Assembly: GCA_047975205.1 (NCBI GenBank)
Contig: JBKEDC010000012.1
Span: 186,001-250,000 of the forward strand
Reading direction: 5' to 3'
Origin: JBKEDC01 sp047975205
GTDB lineage: Bacteria > Bacteroidota > Bacteroidia > Bacteroidales > Prolixibacteraceae
DNA: 64,000 nucleotides
The notes under the pieces were generated by a model, which was not told the DNA's origin, did no database searches, and worked only from the letters and a program-made list of their open reading frames with translations. Below, one piece after another: positions 34,960 to 44,085 of the stretch. Position 1 is the stretch's first letter. Each line of letters opens with the position of its first letter. The position numbers were made by a program, and so were the translations under genes.

Positions 34960-36489
34960 TTATTCCCATTCTATGGTTGCAGGCGGTTTAGAACTAATAT
35001 CATAAACTACGCGATTGATGCCACGCACTTTATTAATAATATCGTTGGAAACCTTAGCTAAAAACTCGTAAGGTAAATGCACCCAATCAGCAGTCATTCC
35101 GTCTGTACTCATAACCGCACGAAGAGCTACTACATTTTCATAAGTTCGCTCATCTCCCATTACTCCAACTGATTGTACAGGCAACAACATAACTCCGGCT
35201 TGCCAAACATCATTGTATAAGCCGGCATCTTTCAAGCCTTGAATAAAGATGTGGTCAGCCTCTTGAAGAATACTTACTTTCTCGGGAGTTACGTCACTCA
35301 AAATTCGGATGCCTAAACCGGGACCGGGGAAAGGATGACGACCAAGTAATTCGTCGTTAAGTCCAAGCTCTTTACCTACTCGGCGAACTTCATCCTTAAA
35401 TAACAAGTTTAAAGGTTCAACTACCTTAAGATTCATTTTCTCAGGTAATCCCCCTACATTGTGGTGCGATTTAATTGTTGCAGATGGTCCGTTCACAGAA
35501 ACAGACTCAATAATATCCGGATAGATAGTACCTTGCCCTAACCATTTAACATTCTGAAGTTTTTGTGCTTCTTCATCAAATACTTCGATAAAATCACGAC
35601 CAATAACTTTACGCTTTTGCTCCGGATCTGTTACCCCTGCAAGATCGTTCCAAAATTTAGTTTTAGCATCAACACCAATAACGTTCAATCCAAGATGTTT
35701 ATAAGAATCTAAAACTCCATCGAATTCGTTTTTTCGAAGCAAGCCATTGTCCACAAATATACAAGTAAGATTTTTACCGATTGCTTTATGCAGCAACACA
35801 CCTGCAACTGTAGAATCAACCCCTCCTGAAAGACCAAGTACTACCTTGTCATTGCCTAACTTTGCCTGCAACTCTGCAACTGTGGTTTCTATGAAAGAAG
35901 CCGGAGTCCAATCTTGTGAACAACCACAAATATTTACAGCAAAATTTTTAAGTAATGTTGCTCCTTCTGTTGAATGATAGACTTCAGGATGAAATTGAAT
36001 AGCCCATGTGTTTTCTCCTTCAATTTTATAAGCAGCATTCGTGACATCATTGGTTGACGCAATGACATTATAGTTTTCCGGTAGGCTCTCAATAGTATCT
36101 CCATGTGACATCCACACTTGAGATCCTTTTGTCATTCCTTTTAGCAAACAGTCTTTCGTGTTAATAGTCGATAAATTTGCTCTACCATACTCTCTGCTAT
36201 TTGATGGTTTTACTTCACCACCAAAGAAATGTGCTAAGTATTGTGCTCCGTAGCAAACTCCCAGCAACGGTAATTTACCTTTTATATCAGATAAATCCGG
36301 ATGAGGAGCCTTCTCATCACGTACAGAAGAAGGGCTACCGCTTAAAATAACACCTTTTACAGAATCATCAATAGCCGGATGATTATTATACGGATGAATC
36401 TCGCAATAAATGTTCAACTCTCGAACTCTACGCCCAATTAGTTGCGTGTATTGCGAACCAAAATCAAGGATAAGAATTTTTTCTTGCAT
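34960..36489 (-). CDS. guaA: GMP synthase (glutamine-hydrolysing)
   Basis: Converts XMP to GMP with glutamine and ATP. The 509 residues have an N-terminal class I amidotransferase (LGVCYGAQ with Cys79, and QFHPEVYHS), the ATP pyrophosphatase P-loop LSGGVDSTV near 220, and a C-terminal dimerisation domain ending KPPATIEWE as usual. It lies 64 bp after rpiA; cotranscription is possible. A good terminator follows. Confidence 0.97.
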   Translation of the reverse strand: MQEKILILDFGSQYTQLIGRRVRELNIYCEIHPYNNHPAIDDSVKGVILSGSPSSVRDEKAPHPDLSDIKGKLPLLGVCYGAQYLAHFFGGEVKPSNSREYGRANLSTINTKDCLLKGMTKGSQVWMSHGDTIESLPENYNVIASTNDVTNAAYKIEGENTWAIQFHPEVYHSTEGATLLKNFAVNICGCSQDWTPASFIETTVAELQAKLGNDKVVLGLSGGVDSTVAGVLLHKAIGKNLTCIFVDNGLLRKNEFDGVLDSYKHLGLNVIGVDAKTKFWNDLAGVTDPEQKRKVIGRDFIEVFDEEAQKLQNVKWLGQGTIYPDIIESVSVNGPSATIKSHHNVGGLPEKMNLKVVEPLNLLFKDEVRRVGKELGLNDELLGRHPFPGPGLGIRILSDVTPEKVSILQEADHIFIQGLKDAGLYNDVWQAGVMLLPVQSVGVMGDERTYENVVALRAVMSTDGMTADWVHLPYEFLAKVSNDIINKVRGINRVVYDISSKPPATIEWE

Positions 36490-36553
36490 TCAATTAAAAT
36501 TTATTTTCAGTCAAATATAATTCTATATTTAGCAGCTTGTTTAACTATACAAG

Positions 36554-37219
36554 CTACTTTATTATTTGTAAATTACCGTCAGTATCTGTGCAAACAATGT
36601 AAGTTGCCGTATTGACAAATAAACCGTTTTCCACTACTCCCGGTATTGTATTCAACAGCGTACTTAACGCCGTCGGGTCTTCAATCTTTTTAAATTTACA
36701 ATCGATGATATAGTTACCATTATCTGTAATAAAAAGCACTTCATTTATTCTTCTCAGGGCGCAATCACACCCTAATTCCGACAATTGTCGTTGAGTTACT
36801 TCTTTGGCAAATGGAGTAACTTCAACAGGAAGTGCAAAACTACCTAGAAATTCCGACTTCTTACTGCAATCCGCAATAACAACGTAAGTTTCGCATAATG
36901 ATGCTACAATTTTTTCGCGAAGAAGTGCTCCTCCTCCTCCTTTTATCAATTGTTTGTTTTTATCAAATTCATCAGCTCCGTCAATTCCCACATCAATACG
37001 CATAACCTCTGCTATATCTATCAGGGGAATGTTTTGCTCTCTAGCTAATTTTTCTGTAGATTCAGAGGTAGGTACAGCTTTTATGTTCAAACCATTTCTC
37101 ACCATCTCTCCCACTTTCATAATTGTGTAGTAGGCCGTAGAACCGGTACCTAAGCCCACAGTCATGCCATCTTTTATATACTCACATGCTGCCTCACCAA
37201 CTAATTGCTTATGATTCAT
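36554..37219 (-). CDS. rpiA: Ribose-5-phosphate isomerase A
   Basis: Interconverts ribose 5-phosphate and ribulose 5-phosphate. The 221 residues include VGLGTGSTAYY near 20, the catalytic segment DVGIDGADEFD near 81-91, and KGGGGALLREK. Located 7 bp after aroE on the same strand, within a DUF368-aroE-rpiA run. Confidence 0.96.
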   Translation of the reverse strand: MNHKQLVGEAACEYIKDGMTVGLGTGSTAYYTIMKVGEMVRNGLNIKAVPTSESTEKLAREQNIPLIDIAEVMRIDVGIDGADEFDKNKQLIKGGGGALLREKIVASLCETYVVIADCSKKSEFLGSFALPVEVTPFAKEVTQRQLSELGCDCALRRINEVLFITDNGNYIIDCKFKKIEDPTALSTLLNTIPGVVENGLFVNTATYIVCTDTDGNLQIIK

Positions 37220-37226
37220 CAGATAT

Positions 37227-37988
37227 TTATTTTAGATTATTGTTATTCCATATTTCCCAAGCTCGTTCAGCCTGCAGCCGGAGCATTTCATCGCCATTCT
37301 TTATTATACTTCCCATTTCTTTTCCTTTTTCTAGGAATAATGTACATGCCGGATTATATACCAAATCATATAAGTAGTGCTTCTTAGTAATATATTTATA
37401 CGGTATATTAGGACATTCATCTACTTTAGGAAAAGTGCCCAAAGGTGTTGCATTTATAATTAGCTTATGCTCTGAAATAATATTTTCATTAAGTTGCTCA
37501 TAGCTAAGTATATTCAATTTTGGATTAGCTGTTCTACTAACAGAAATGGCTTCTATATTTAATTCGTTCAGCACAAAATGAACTGACTTAGACGCTCCAC
37601 CCGTTCCTAACACCAATGCTTTTTTATGGTAGTTAGACAACAATGGTTTTAATGACATTTCAAAACCATAGCAATCGGTATTAAATCCTTTCAGCCTTAC
37701 TTTGTCATGCGTGCGAATAATTTTGATTGTATTTACTGCTCCTATTTGTTTAGCTTCTGCATCAATTTCATCTAAATAAGTCATAATATCTTGCTTGTAA
37801 GGTATCGTACAATTCAAGCCTTTTATTGATAAATTATTAGATATTAACGCCGGAAAGTCTACGATTGCATCTAATTCAAAGTTTTCATATATGCATTCGC
37901 TTATATTTTCTAAAGAAAACTTGTTTGTAAAGTATTTCTTGGAAAAAGAGTGTCCTAAACGATAACCAATGAGTCCATAAGTATTCAT
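37227..37988 (-). CDS. aroE: Shikimate dehydrogenase
   Basis: NADPH-dependent reduction of 3-dehydroshikimate. The 253 residues show GLIGYRLGHSFS at the N-terminus with the substrate serines, LNCTIPYKQDI with the catalytic lysine near 65, the nucleotide-binding LGTGGASKSV near 127 and NATPLG. Shorter than the E. coli enzyme (272) because the loops are compact, as in other Bacteroidota. Five bases after the DUF368 gene. Confidence 0.95.
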   Translation of the reverse strand: MNTYGLIGYRLGHSFSKKYFTNKFSLENISECIYENFELDAIVDFPALISNNLSIKGLNCTIPYKQDIMTYLDEIDAEAKQIGAVNTIKIIRTHDKVRLKGFNTDCYGFEMSLKPLLSNYHKKALVLGTGGASKSVHFVLNELNIEAISVSRTANPKLNILSYEQLNENIISEHKLIINATPLGTFPKVDECPNIPYKYITKKHYLYDLVYNPACTLFLEKGKEMGSIIKNGDEMLRLQAERAWEIWNNNNLK

Positions 37989-37993
37989 ATCAA

Positions 37994-38920
37994 TTATACT
38001 TTTGTTTTATGCTTACTACTTAAGCTTTCAATAACAAAAATCAAAGCAAAACCAATTATGATTAGAATAACCGCCCACATGAATTGTGGGTCCTGATGCT
38101 GCCAAGGCAATATATTTTGTTCAATAAGAGGCCTCGCTTCTCCATGTCGATCTATATAAGTTTCTACGACTTCCTTCCAAGGCCAAATTTTGTTTAATGA
38201 ACCAATCATAAATCCTGACAAAAGAGCTATCGTAGCATGATAATATTTTTTGAGCAGCCATGAAAATACATTTGAAAAGGTAATTATCCCTACTCCGGCT
38301 CCTACTACAAATGTAGCTATCACAACTAAGTTTAATTCTGACAACGATTGCATAATATACTTATACATACCTAATAACAATAAAATAAAGCTACCGGATA
38401 CACCCGGAAGAATCATAGCGCAAATAGCTATAGCACCCGATATAAAAATAAACCAATAATGAGTATTAGGTTCTGCTGGAGCAATTGTTGTGATAGCATA
38501 AGCCACTGCAACCCCAACTAACAGACTAATTACTTTGATCAAATTCCAATCTTCGACATCTTTCATCACATAGATAGCAGATGCCACAACTAGTCCAAAG
38601 AAAAAGGACCACACTAAAACGGAATGATTGTCTAGCAAATAAGTCACTAATTTAGCCAAAGTCAAAAAGCTAACGGCAATGCCGGCAAATAATGAAAGTA
38701 AAAAATTACCATTTACAGCACCCCAAAATAATTTAAAATTACCTTTGAGTAATAATTTTAGGTTGGGTAAATTAACGGCTTTAACAGCTCCTAACAGTTC
38801 TTCGTATATTCCGGTTATAAAGGCAATTGTACCGCCTGAAACTCCCGGAACAACATCAGCGGCACCCATAGCTATGCCTTTCAGACTTATCAGACTATAG
38901 TCTTTTAATGTTCGTTTCAT
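37994..38920 (-). CDS. DUF368 membrane protein, likely polyprenyl-phosphate translocase (PopT family)
   Basis: A 308-residue polytopic inner-membrane protein with about eight segments. Family signatures are the duplicated GxxxGxADVVPGVSGGTIAFITGIYE (residues 13-36, split here: GIAMGAADVVPGVSGG) and a second copy, CAMILPGVSGSFILLLLGMY near 162-180. DUF368 proteins have been reported to recycle undecaprenyl phosphate across the membrane. That role is transferred from the family. First gene of a run with aroE and rpiA, with a promoter box almost touching its start. Confidence 0.85.
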   Translation of the reverse strand: MKRTLKDYSLISLKGIAMGAADVVPGVSGGTIAFITGIYEELLGAVKAVNLPNLKLLLKGNFKLFWGAVNGNFLLSLFAGIAVSFLTLAKLVTYLLDNHSVLVWSFFFGLVVASAIYVMKDVEDWNLIKVISLLVGVAVAYAITTIAPAEPNTHYWFIFISGAIAICAMILPGVSGSFILLLLGMYKYIMQSLSELNLVVIATFVVGAGVGIITFSNVFSWLLKKYYHATIALLSGFMIGSLNKIWPWKEVVETYIDRHGEARPLIEQNILPWQHQDPQFMWAVILIIIGFALIFVIESLSSKHKTKV

Positions 38921-39324
38921 ATGGCTGTCAAAGATATGACTTTAATGCTTTGTAGCATCATTGTATAATTAAATAGTGTTTTTTAAGTCTAAAATATACC
39001 GCTTTGGAAGCATTTTATCGATTACGGGAAGTAATTGCGTTCACTTAAATTAATGTGGAGTATTCTAGTCAAAATAGTCATAAAAACTTACGCCGTATTG
39101 CTACTGTAAAAAAACAACATCTGATAGTGACTTTCAACCAAAGGCAAATATTATCGTAACAAGATACAATAAGTAAAGTATTTTTTTTATTAACATTAAC
39201 TTCAGAAAAACGTATCTAACAGAAAGAATTATTTCAAATAATGCAAATTGGAATAATTAGTGCTATTTAAATCTCTATATTTACGTCATTTACTAGAAAT
39301 CATTTTTCAATTACATAATTTTTT
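38921..39324. other. 404-bp divergent intergenic region
   Basis: Separates the DUF368 gene (minus) from the CoA-transferase operon (plus). The left end carries the DUF368 promoter box. Near the right end TATATTTA (about 39285) approaches the TAnnTTTG form but has A at the last position, so I do not list it as a promoter. The rest is AT-rich with poly-A and poly-T runs and no gene. Confidence 0.5.
38929..38936 (-). promoter_or_regulatory. TAnnTTTG box of the DUF368 gene
   Basis: Minus-strand TATCTTTG ends 8 bp before ATG 38920, so the transcript would be nearly leaderless. Confidence 0.4.
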
Positions 39325-40629
39325 ATGAAACAAATTAAATACGTTTCAGCTGAGGAAGCTGTAAAGGTTATAAAATCCGGAGATCGGGTTCATCTTAGTA
39401 GTGTTGCTGTTACACCACATGCTCTTATCAAACCTATGATAGAGCGCGGACGTAACAAAGAATTTACCGACGTTAAAGTTCAACACATTCACATTGAAGG
39501 ACAAGTTGACTTTGCAAACCCTGAATTCGAAGGTATTTTTGCATCTGAGCAGTTCTTTGTTGGAGCTAACTTAAGAAAACAAACTCAATCGGGTTATGCC
39601 GATTATATTCCTGTTTTCTTAAACGAAACTCAGAAACTTATCCGTGAAGGGTATCTAAAAGTGAATGTAGTGCTTATCATGTGTTCAACACCAGATAAGC
39701 ATGGTTATGTTTCTTTAGGAACTTCTGTTGATGCCACACTTGCTGCAATGGAACAAGCAGACTGCGTAATTGCTGCCGTAAATCCTAATGTACCACGTGC
39801 ATGGGGAGATGCTATGATCAATATCGATGAGATTGACTTATTTGTAGAGGACAAAACTCCTCTTTACGCTCACGATAGTGCTGATCTCTCTGCAACTGAA
39901 ATTCAAATCGGTAAAAATGTAGCCGAATTGGTGGAAGACGGCGCTTGTTTGCAAATGGGTATTGGTGGTATTCCAAATGCGGTATTAGCTCAATTAGGCA
40001 ATCATAAAAATCTAGGTGTACACACAGAAATGTTTTCTGACGGTATTTTGCCATTGGTGGAAAAAGGAGTGGTAAATGGAAAATGTAAAAATATTGATCG
40101 TGGCTTAATGGTAGCCTCTTTCTTAATGGGAACACAAAAAGTATATGACTTCATAGATGATAATCCTATGGTTGCCATGAAAGATGTGGGTTACACAAAT
40201 TCCGTTAGTGTTATGCGTCAATTAGATAAACTTACAGCCATCAATTCTGCTTTAGCTATAGACTTAACAGGTCAGGTATGTGCCGATTCCATTGGACCTA
40301 AGCATTATTCTGGCGTTGGAGGTCAGATTGATTTTATTAGAGGTGCCGGCTATTCCAAAGGTGGCAAACCAATTATTGCAATGCCATCAGTAACTGCCAA
40401 AGGTATTTCTAAAATCAGCAACACACTTCTTGAAGGTTCAGGAGTTGTTAGCACTCGTTCGAATGTGCATTGGATTGTTACAGAATACGGACGCGTAAAC
40501 TTATACGGAAAAACATTACAAGAACGTGCTAAACTTTTGACTTCAATTGCACATCCTGATCATAGAGAAAATTTGGAAAAAGCGGCATTTGAACGTTATG
40601 GTTCTCATTATCGTTTTGTAAAAAAATAA
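39325..40629 (+). CDS. Acetyl-CoA hydrolase/transferase family CoA-transferase
   Basis: A 434-residue class I CoA-transferase of the acetate/butyrate/propionate/4-hydroxybutyrate group. Family segments are QMGIGGIPNAVLAQL, the catalytic-glutamate motif HTEMFSDG, and VGGQIDFIRGAGYSKGGKPIIAMPS. It heads the methylmalonyl-CoA decarboxylase gene set. Inference from context: it moves CoA from propionyl-CoA or acetyl-CoA to succinate, which closes the propionate cycle. The sequence alone does not separate these substrates. A stem-loop lies between it and mce, so the downstream genes may be expressed at a different level. Confidence 0.85.
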   Translation: MKQIKYVSAEEAVKVIKSGDRVHLSSVAVTPHALIKPMIERGRNKEFTDVKVQHIHIEGQVDFANPEFEGIFASEQFFVGANLRKQTQSGYADYIPVFLNETQKLIREGYLKVNVVLIMCSTPDKHGYVSLGTSVDATLAAMEQADCVIAAVNPNVPRAWGDAMINIDEIDLFVEDKTPLYAHDSADLSATEIQIGKNVAELVEDGACLQMGIGGIPNAVLAQLGNHKNLGVHTEMFSDGILPLVEKGVVNGKCKNIDRGLMVASFLMGTQKVYDFIDDNPMVAMKDVGYTNSVSVMRQLDKLTAINSALAIDLTGQVCADSIGPKHYSGVGGQIDFIRGAGYSKGGKPIIAMPSVTAKGISKISNTLLEGSGVVSTRSNVHWIVTEYGRVNLYGKTLQERAKLLTSIAHPDHRENLEKAAFERYGSHYRFVKK

Positions 40630-40647
40630 TATTGCATTTTTAATGTA

Positions 40648-40673
40648 AACACAGTCGTTCCTACGATTGTGTT
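40648..40673 (+). terminator. Stem-loop between the CoA-transferase gene and mce
   Basis: AACACAGTCGT (40648-40658) pairs with ACGATTGTGTT (40663-40673), 4-nt loop, one G-T pair. No T-run follows beyond TTTG, so it may be a partial terminator or an mRNA-stabilising element. Confidence 0.5.
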
Positions 40674-40729
40674 TGTACAGTTTAGAGTATAATTTTTATA
40701 TAATACATTATTTTAAAATTTCATCTATT

Positions 40730-41131
40730 ATGAAAGTATCACATATCGAGCACATTGGCATCGCTGTAAAGAGTTTGGACGAAGCAATTCCCTACTACGA
40801 GGAAGTATTAGGTTTGAAATGCTATAAAGTTGAAGAAGTTGCCGATCAAAAGGTAAAAACGGCATTCTTCAAAGTTGGCGATGCTAAAATCGAGTTATTG
40901 GAGTCTACTGATCCGGAAGGTCCTATTGGTAAATTTGTAGAGAAAAAAGGTCCCGGCATTCACCACTTGGCTTTTGCTGTCGATAACACTGACGAAGCCT
41001 TGGCTGATGCAGAATCAAAAGGTATTAGGCTTATCGATAAAAAATCAAGAAAAGGAGCTGAAAATTTGAATATCGGTTTCCTTCACCCAAAATCAACTCT
41101 TGGTGTTTTAACTGAGTTTTGTTGCGAATAA
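40730..41131 (+). CDS. mce: Methylmalonyl-CoA epimerase
   Basis: Interconverts (R)- and (S)-methylmalonyl-CoA. I chose ATG 40730 (MKVSHIEHIGIAVKS), giving 133 residues; the open frame upstream covers the intergenic stem-loop. A glyoxalase-fold protein with metal ligands His7 or His10, Gln45 or so (ADQKVKTAFF), His84-region (GPGIHHLAFAV) and a late Glu (LTEFCCE). It directly precedes the decarboxylase alpha subunit. Confidence 0.94.
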   Translation: MKVSHIEHIGIAVKSLDEAIPYYEEVLGLKCYKVEEVADQKVKTAFFKVGDAKIELLESTDPEGPIGKFVEKKGPGIHHLAFAVDNTDEALADAESKGIRLIDKKSRKGAENLNIGFLHPKSTLGVLTEFCCE

Positions 41132-41164
41132 TTAATCTAAGTACGAAAAAACAACATTACAGAA

Positions 41165-42715
41165 ATGAGTAATTTGGAAAAAGTTCAAAAATTAATTGAA
41201 CTAAGAGAACAAGCTAAGCTTGGCGGTGGTCAAAAAGGTATAGATAAACAACATGCTAAAGGTAAATTAACAGCTCGTGAACGTATCGATTTGCTTCTTG
41301 ATGAAAGCAGTTTTGAAGAGTTTGATATGTTCGTAACTCATCGTTGCGCCAATTTTGGCATGGAGAATAAAAAGTTCTTAGGCGATGGTATTGTTACCGG
41401 TCGCGGTACTATCGATGGTCGTATTGTATTTGTTTATGCACAAGACTTTACCGTGATTGGAGGTTCTCTATCTCAAACCATGTCAGAAAAAATCTGTAAG
41501 ATTATGGATATGGCCATGCAAATGGGAGCTCCGGTGATTGGTGTTAACGATTCAGGTGGTGCACGTATTCAAGAAGGTGTAACTGCTCTTTCAGGTTATA
41601 CTGAAATTTTCAAGCGTAATATTTTAGCTTCGGGAGTTATTCCTCAAATCTCAGCTATTTTTGGTCCTTGTGCCGGTGGAGCTGTGTATTCACCTGCATT
41701 AACTGACTTCATTTTGATGACAAAAGAAAAGTCATACATGTTCCTTACCGGACCTAAAGTTGTTGAAACAGTTACCGGAGAAAAAGTAACTGATGCTCAA
41801 TTGGGTGGTGCAGCCGTTCACGGTAGTAAAACCGGAGTTTCTCAATTCATAGCCGAAGATGAACAAGAAGGTATTGCTCTAATTAGAAAAATGATTAGCT
41901 ACATGCCTCAAAATAACATGGAGAACACACCACTTCAACCATGTGATGATCCTATCGATCGTCTTGATGATGAGCTGAACAACATTATCCCCGATAACCC
42001 AAACAAGCCTTACGATGTTAATGATATTATTCATGGTATTGTTGACAATGGCGAATTTTTGGAAGTGCACCGTAATTTTGCTCAAAATATTGTTGTAGGT
42101 TTTGCTCGCTTCAATGGTCAATCTGTGGGTATTGTGGCCAACCAGCCTAAATATATGGCAGGAGTACTTGATATTAACTCTTCACGTAAAGCAGCTCGTT
42201 TTGTTCGCTTCTGCGATAGCTTTAACATCCCATTGGTAACGCTTGTTGATGTTCCCGGATTTATGCCGGGTACTGCTCAAGAATATGGTGGTGCTATTAC
42301 TCATGGTGCTAAATTATTATTTGCTTATGGTGAAGCTACTGTTCCTAAAGTAACTGTGGTAATGCGTAAAGCTTATGGCGGTGCTTATTGTGTAATGAGT
42401 CCTAAGCATCTTCGCGGCGATATTAACTATGCTTGGCCGACTGCTGAAATTGCAGTTATGGGACCTGAAGGTGCAGCCAATGTTATCTTTAGCAAAGAGA
42501 TTGCAGCATCAGAAAACCCTGAAGTTGTTCGTCAAGAAAAAATTCAAGAGTATAAAGACAAGTTTGCTAACCCATATAATGCAGCACAATATGGTTTCAT
42601 TGATGATATCATTGAACCAAGAAACACACGTTTCCGTATCATCCGTGCATTAGAAGCTTTGGCAACTAAAAAAGATACTTTACCAGCGAAAAAACACTCA
42701 AATATTCCATTATAG
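41165..42715 (+). CDS. mmdA: Methylmalonyl-CoA decarboxylase, alpha (carboxyltransferase) subunit
   Basis: Carboxyltransferase that moves the carboxyl group of methylmalonyl-CoA to biotin on the carrier subunit. The 516 residues show both crotonase-like halves of the acyl-CoA carboxylase beta family: GAPVIGVNDSGGARIQEG near 120, FGPCAGGAVYSPAL, and VDVPGFMPGTAQEYGGAI followed by MRKAYGGAYCVM. With BCCP, OadG-like and MmdB genes next to it, decarboxylation driving sodium export is more likely than propionyl-CoA carboxylation. The Lys/Ala-rich N-terminal AKGKLTARERIDLLLD is typical. Confidence 0.93.
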   Translation: MSNLEKVQKLIELREQAKLGGGQKGIDKQHAKGKLTARERIDLLLDESSFEEFDMFVTHRCANFGMENKKFLGDGIVTGRGTIDGRIVFVYAQDFTVIGGSLSQTMSEKICKIMDMAMQMGAPVIGVNDSGGARIQEGVTALSGYTEIFKRNILASGVIPQISAIFGPCAGGAVYSPALTDFILMTKEKSYMFLTGPKVVETVTGEKVTDAQLGGAAVHGSKTGVSQFIAEDEQEGIALIRKMISYMPQNNMENTPLQPCDDPIDRLDDELNNIIPDNPNKPYDVNDIIHGIVDNGEFLEVHRNFAQNIVVGFARFNGQSVGIVANQPKYMAGVLDINSSRKAARFVRFCDSFNIPLVTLVDVPGFMPGTAQEYGGAITHGAKLLFAYGEATVPKVTVVMRKAYGGAYCVMSPKHLRGDINYAWPTAEIAVMGPEGAANVIFSKEIAASENPEVVRQEKIQEYKDKFANPYNAAQYGFIDDIIEPRNTRFRIIRALEALATKKDTLPAKKHSNIPL

Positions 42716-42738
42716 AATAACTTTAAACTAACAAACTT

Positions 42739-43635
42739 ATGCTAATGAGATTCAGATATCTTTCAGTTATCGGAATCTTGAGTCTATTATTGGTAGCCTC
42801 CGGAGGGACAGTCTGTGCCCAAGGGGCTACCGATTTTAGGTTTAATGAGATTCTGATTCACAACAATTCAAACTACGTTGATAGCTACGGTAATCGTTGC
42901 CCATGGGTTGAATTGGTAAATACATCATACAGCAACATAAACATTGCCGGATGTTATTTATCAAACGATAGAAATAATTTAACCAAATATTGGATACCTA
43001 ACGATTCCCCTTCTACCCTAATTCCCCCTCGTGGTTTTGTCTTATTTTTTGGAAGTAGTCAATCTTCTAAAAGTATTTATCATCTAAACTTCAATTTCCA
43101 CGAAGGAGAAACTATATATCTTGTCAATGGCAATGGAAAGGACATTATTGATGAATTGGTAATTCCTACTCACATTCCGAATGATATTGCTTATTCTCGA
43201 TCAGGAATCGATTCGAGCACGTGGAACTTATCGGAGCATCCTACTCCTATGGCTAATAATGACCATAGCAGGAGAGCTTCTTCCGGAGAAAAATTCATAG
43301 AACATGATCCAACCGGACTGGGCATGGTGGTTATCGCCATGACCGTTGTTTTTAGTGTACTTGCCATTCTTACCTTATTTTACTTACTTATAGGACGTAT
43401 ATTTACACGTAAGGTTGTAGTTGCTAAAACAGATGAAGAAGGCGAAAATGTAAAAACTAACAAAATCGTACTTTCAGGAGAAATTAATGCAGCTATTGCG
43501 CTAACTATCTATCAATATCAAAACGAAATTCATGATTATGAAACAACGGTATTGACCATTAATCAAGCTGTAAAACCATACTCTCCATGGAACTCTAAAC
43601 TGCAACTATTGAATAGATTTCCTAACCGCAAATAA
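42739..43635 (+). CDS. Lamin-tail domain fused to OadG-like sodium-pump gamma/delta subunit
   Basis: A 298-residue two-part protein. Residues 1-28 are a signal peptide (ending VCAQ). Residues about 32-170 form a lamin-tail domain (RFNEILIHNN, WVELVNTS, AGCYLSNDRNN, LIPPRGFVLFF), facing the periplasm. A membrane helix (193-219, GMVVIAMTVVFSVLAILTLFYLL) and a cytoplasmic tail match OadG, which anchors the decarboxylase complex. It lies between mmdA and the biotin carrier, where a small OadG would be expected. The role of the lamin-tail part is unknown. Confidence 0.85.
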   Translation: MLMRFRYLSVIGILSLLLVASGGTVCAQGATDFRFNEILIHNNSNYVDSYGNRCPWVELVNTSYSNINIAGCYLSNDRNNLTKYWIPNDSPSTLIPPRGFVLFFGSSQSSKSIYHLNFNFHEGETIYLVNGNGKDIIDELVIPTHIPNDIAYSRSGIDSSTWNLSEHPTPMANNDHSRRASSGEKFIEHDPTGLGMVVIAMTVVFSVLAILTLFYLLIGRIFTRKVVVAKTDEEGENVKTNKIVLSGEINAAIALTIYQYQNEIHDYETTVLTINQAVKPYSPWNSKLQLLNRFPNRK

Positions 43636-43645
43636 AAACCTGATT

Positions 43646-44071
43646 ATGAAAAAGAAATTTCAATTTAAAATAAACGGTAACAATTATAACACTGAAATTA
43701 TCAATGTTGAAGATAATATTGCTGAAATTGAAGTGAACGGCACTAAATATCAAGTGGAATTAACCGATAGGATCAAGCCCACTCCGAAAACGCCTAAACT
43801 AGTTCGCTCTCAACCTATACAAACTATAGCTCCGCAAAAACCGGCTTCTTCGGAAGGCGCTAAATCAGTTAACTCTCCTCTGCCGGGAATAGTGTTGGAA
43901 ATAAATAAACGAGTGGGCGATACTGTTAAAGCCGGAGATGTAATTATGTTGCTAGAAGCTATGAAGATGGAAAATAACATCGAGGCAGATAGAGATGGCG
44001 TAATTGCAAGTATAGAAAAAGACAAAGGAGCTACCGTAATGGAAGGCGATGTTCTATTCACCATTGAATAA
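43646..44071 (+). CDS. mmdC: Biotin carboxyl carrier subunit of methylmalonyl-CoA decarboxylase
   Basis: A 141-residue protein: N-terminal conserved domain (1-45), a Pro/Ala/Lys-rich linker (46-75) and a C-terminal biotinyl domain. The biotin attachment site is EAMKMEN with Lys107, preceded by LPGIVLEI. Shuttles carboxyl groups from MmdA to the membrane pump MmdB. Ten bases after the OadG-fusion gene. Confidence 0.94.
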   Translation: MKKKFQFKINGNNYNTEIINVEDNIAEIEVNGTKYQVELTDRIKPTPKTPKLVRSQPIQTIAPQKPASSEGAKSVNSPLPGIVLEINKRVGDTVKAGDVIMLLEAMKMENNIEADRDGVIASIEKDKGATVMEGDVLFTIE

Positions 44072-44073
44072 AA

Positions 44074-44079
44074 AGGAGG
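44074..44079 (+). promoter_or_regulatory. Strong Shine-Dalgarno sequence before mmdB
   Basis: AGGAGG lies 6 bases before ATG 44086. It is unusual because nearly all other genes in this window lack such a site, as expected for Bacteroidota. Confidence 0.6.
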
Positions 44080-44085
44080 CTAACT

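Noticed and set aside
40667..40729. N-terminal extension of methylmalonyl-CoA epimerase
   Set aside because: The extra 21 residues come from the intergenic stem-loop region; the family starts at MKVSHIEHIGIAV.
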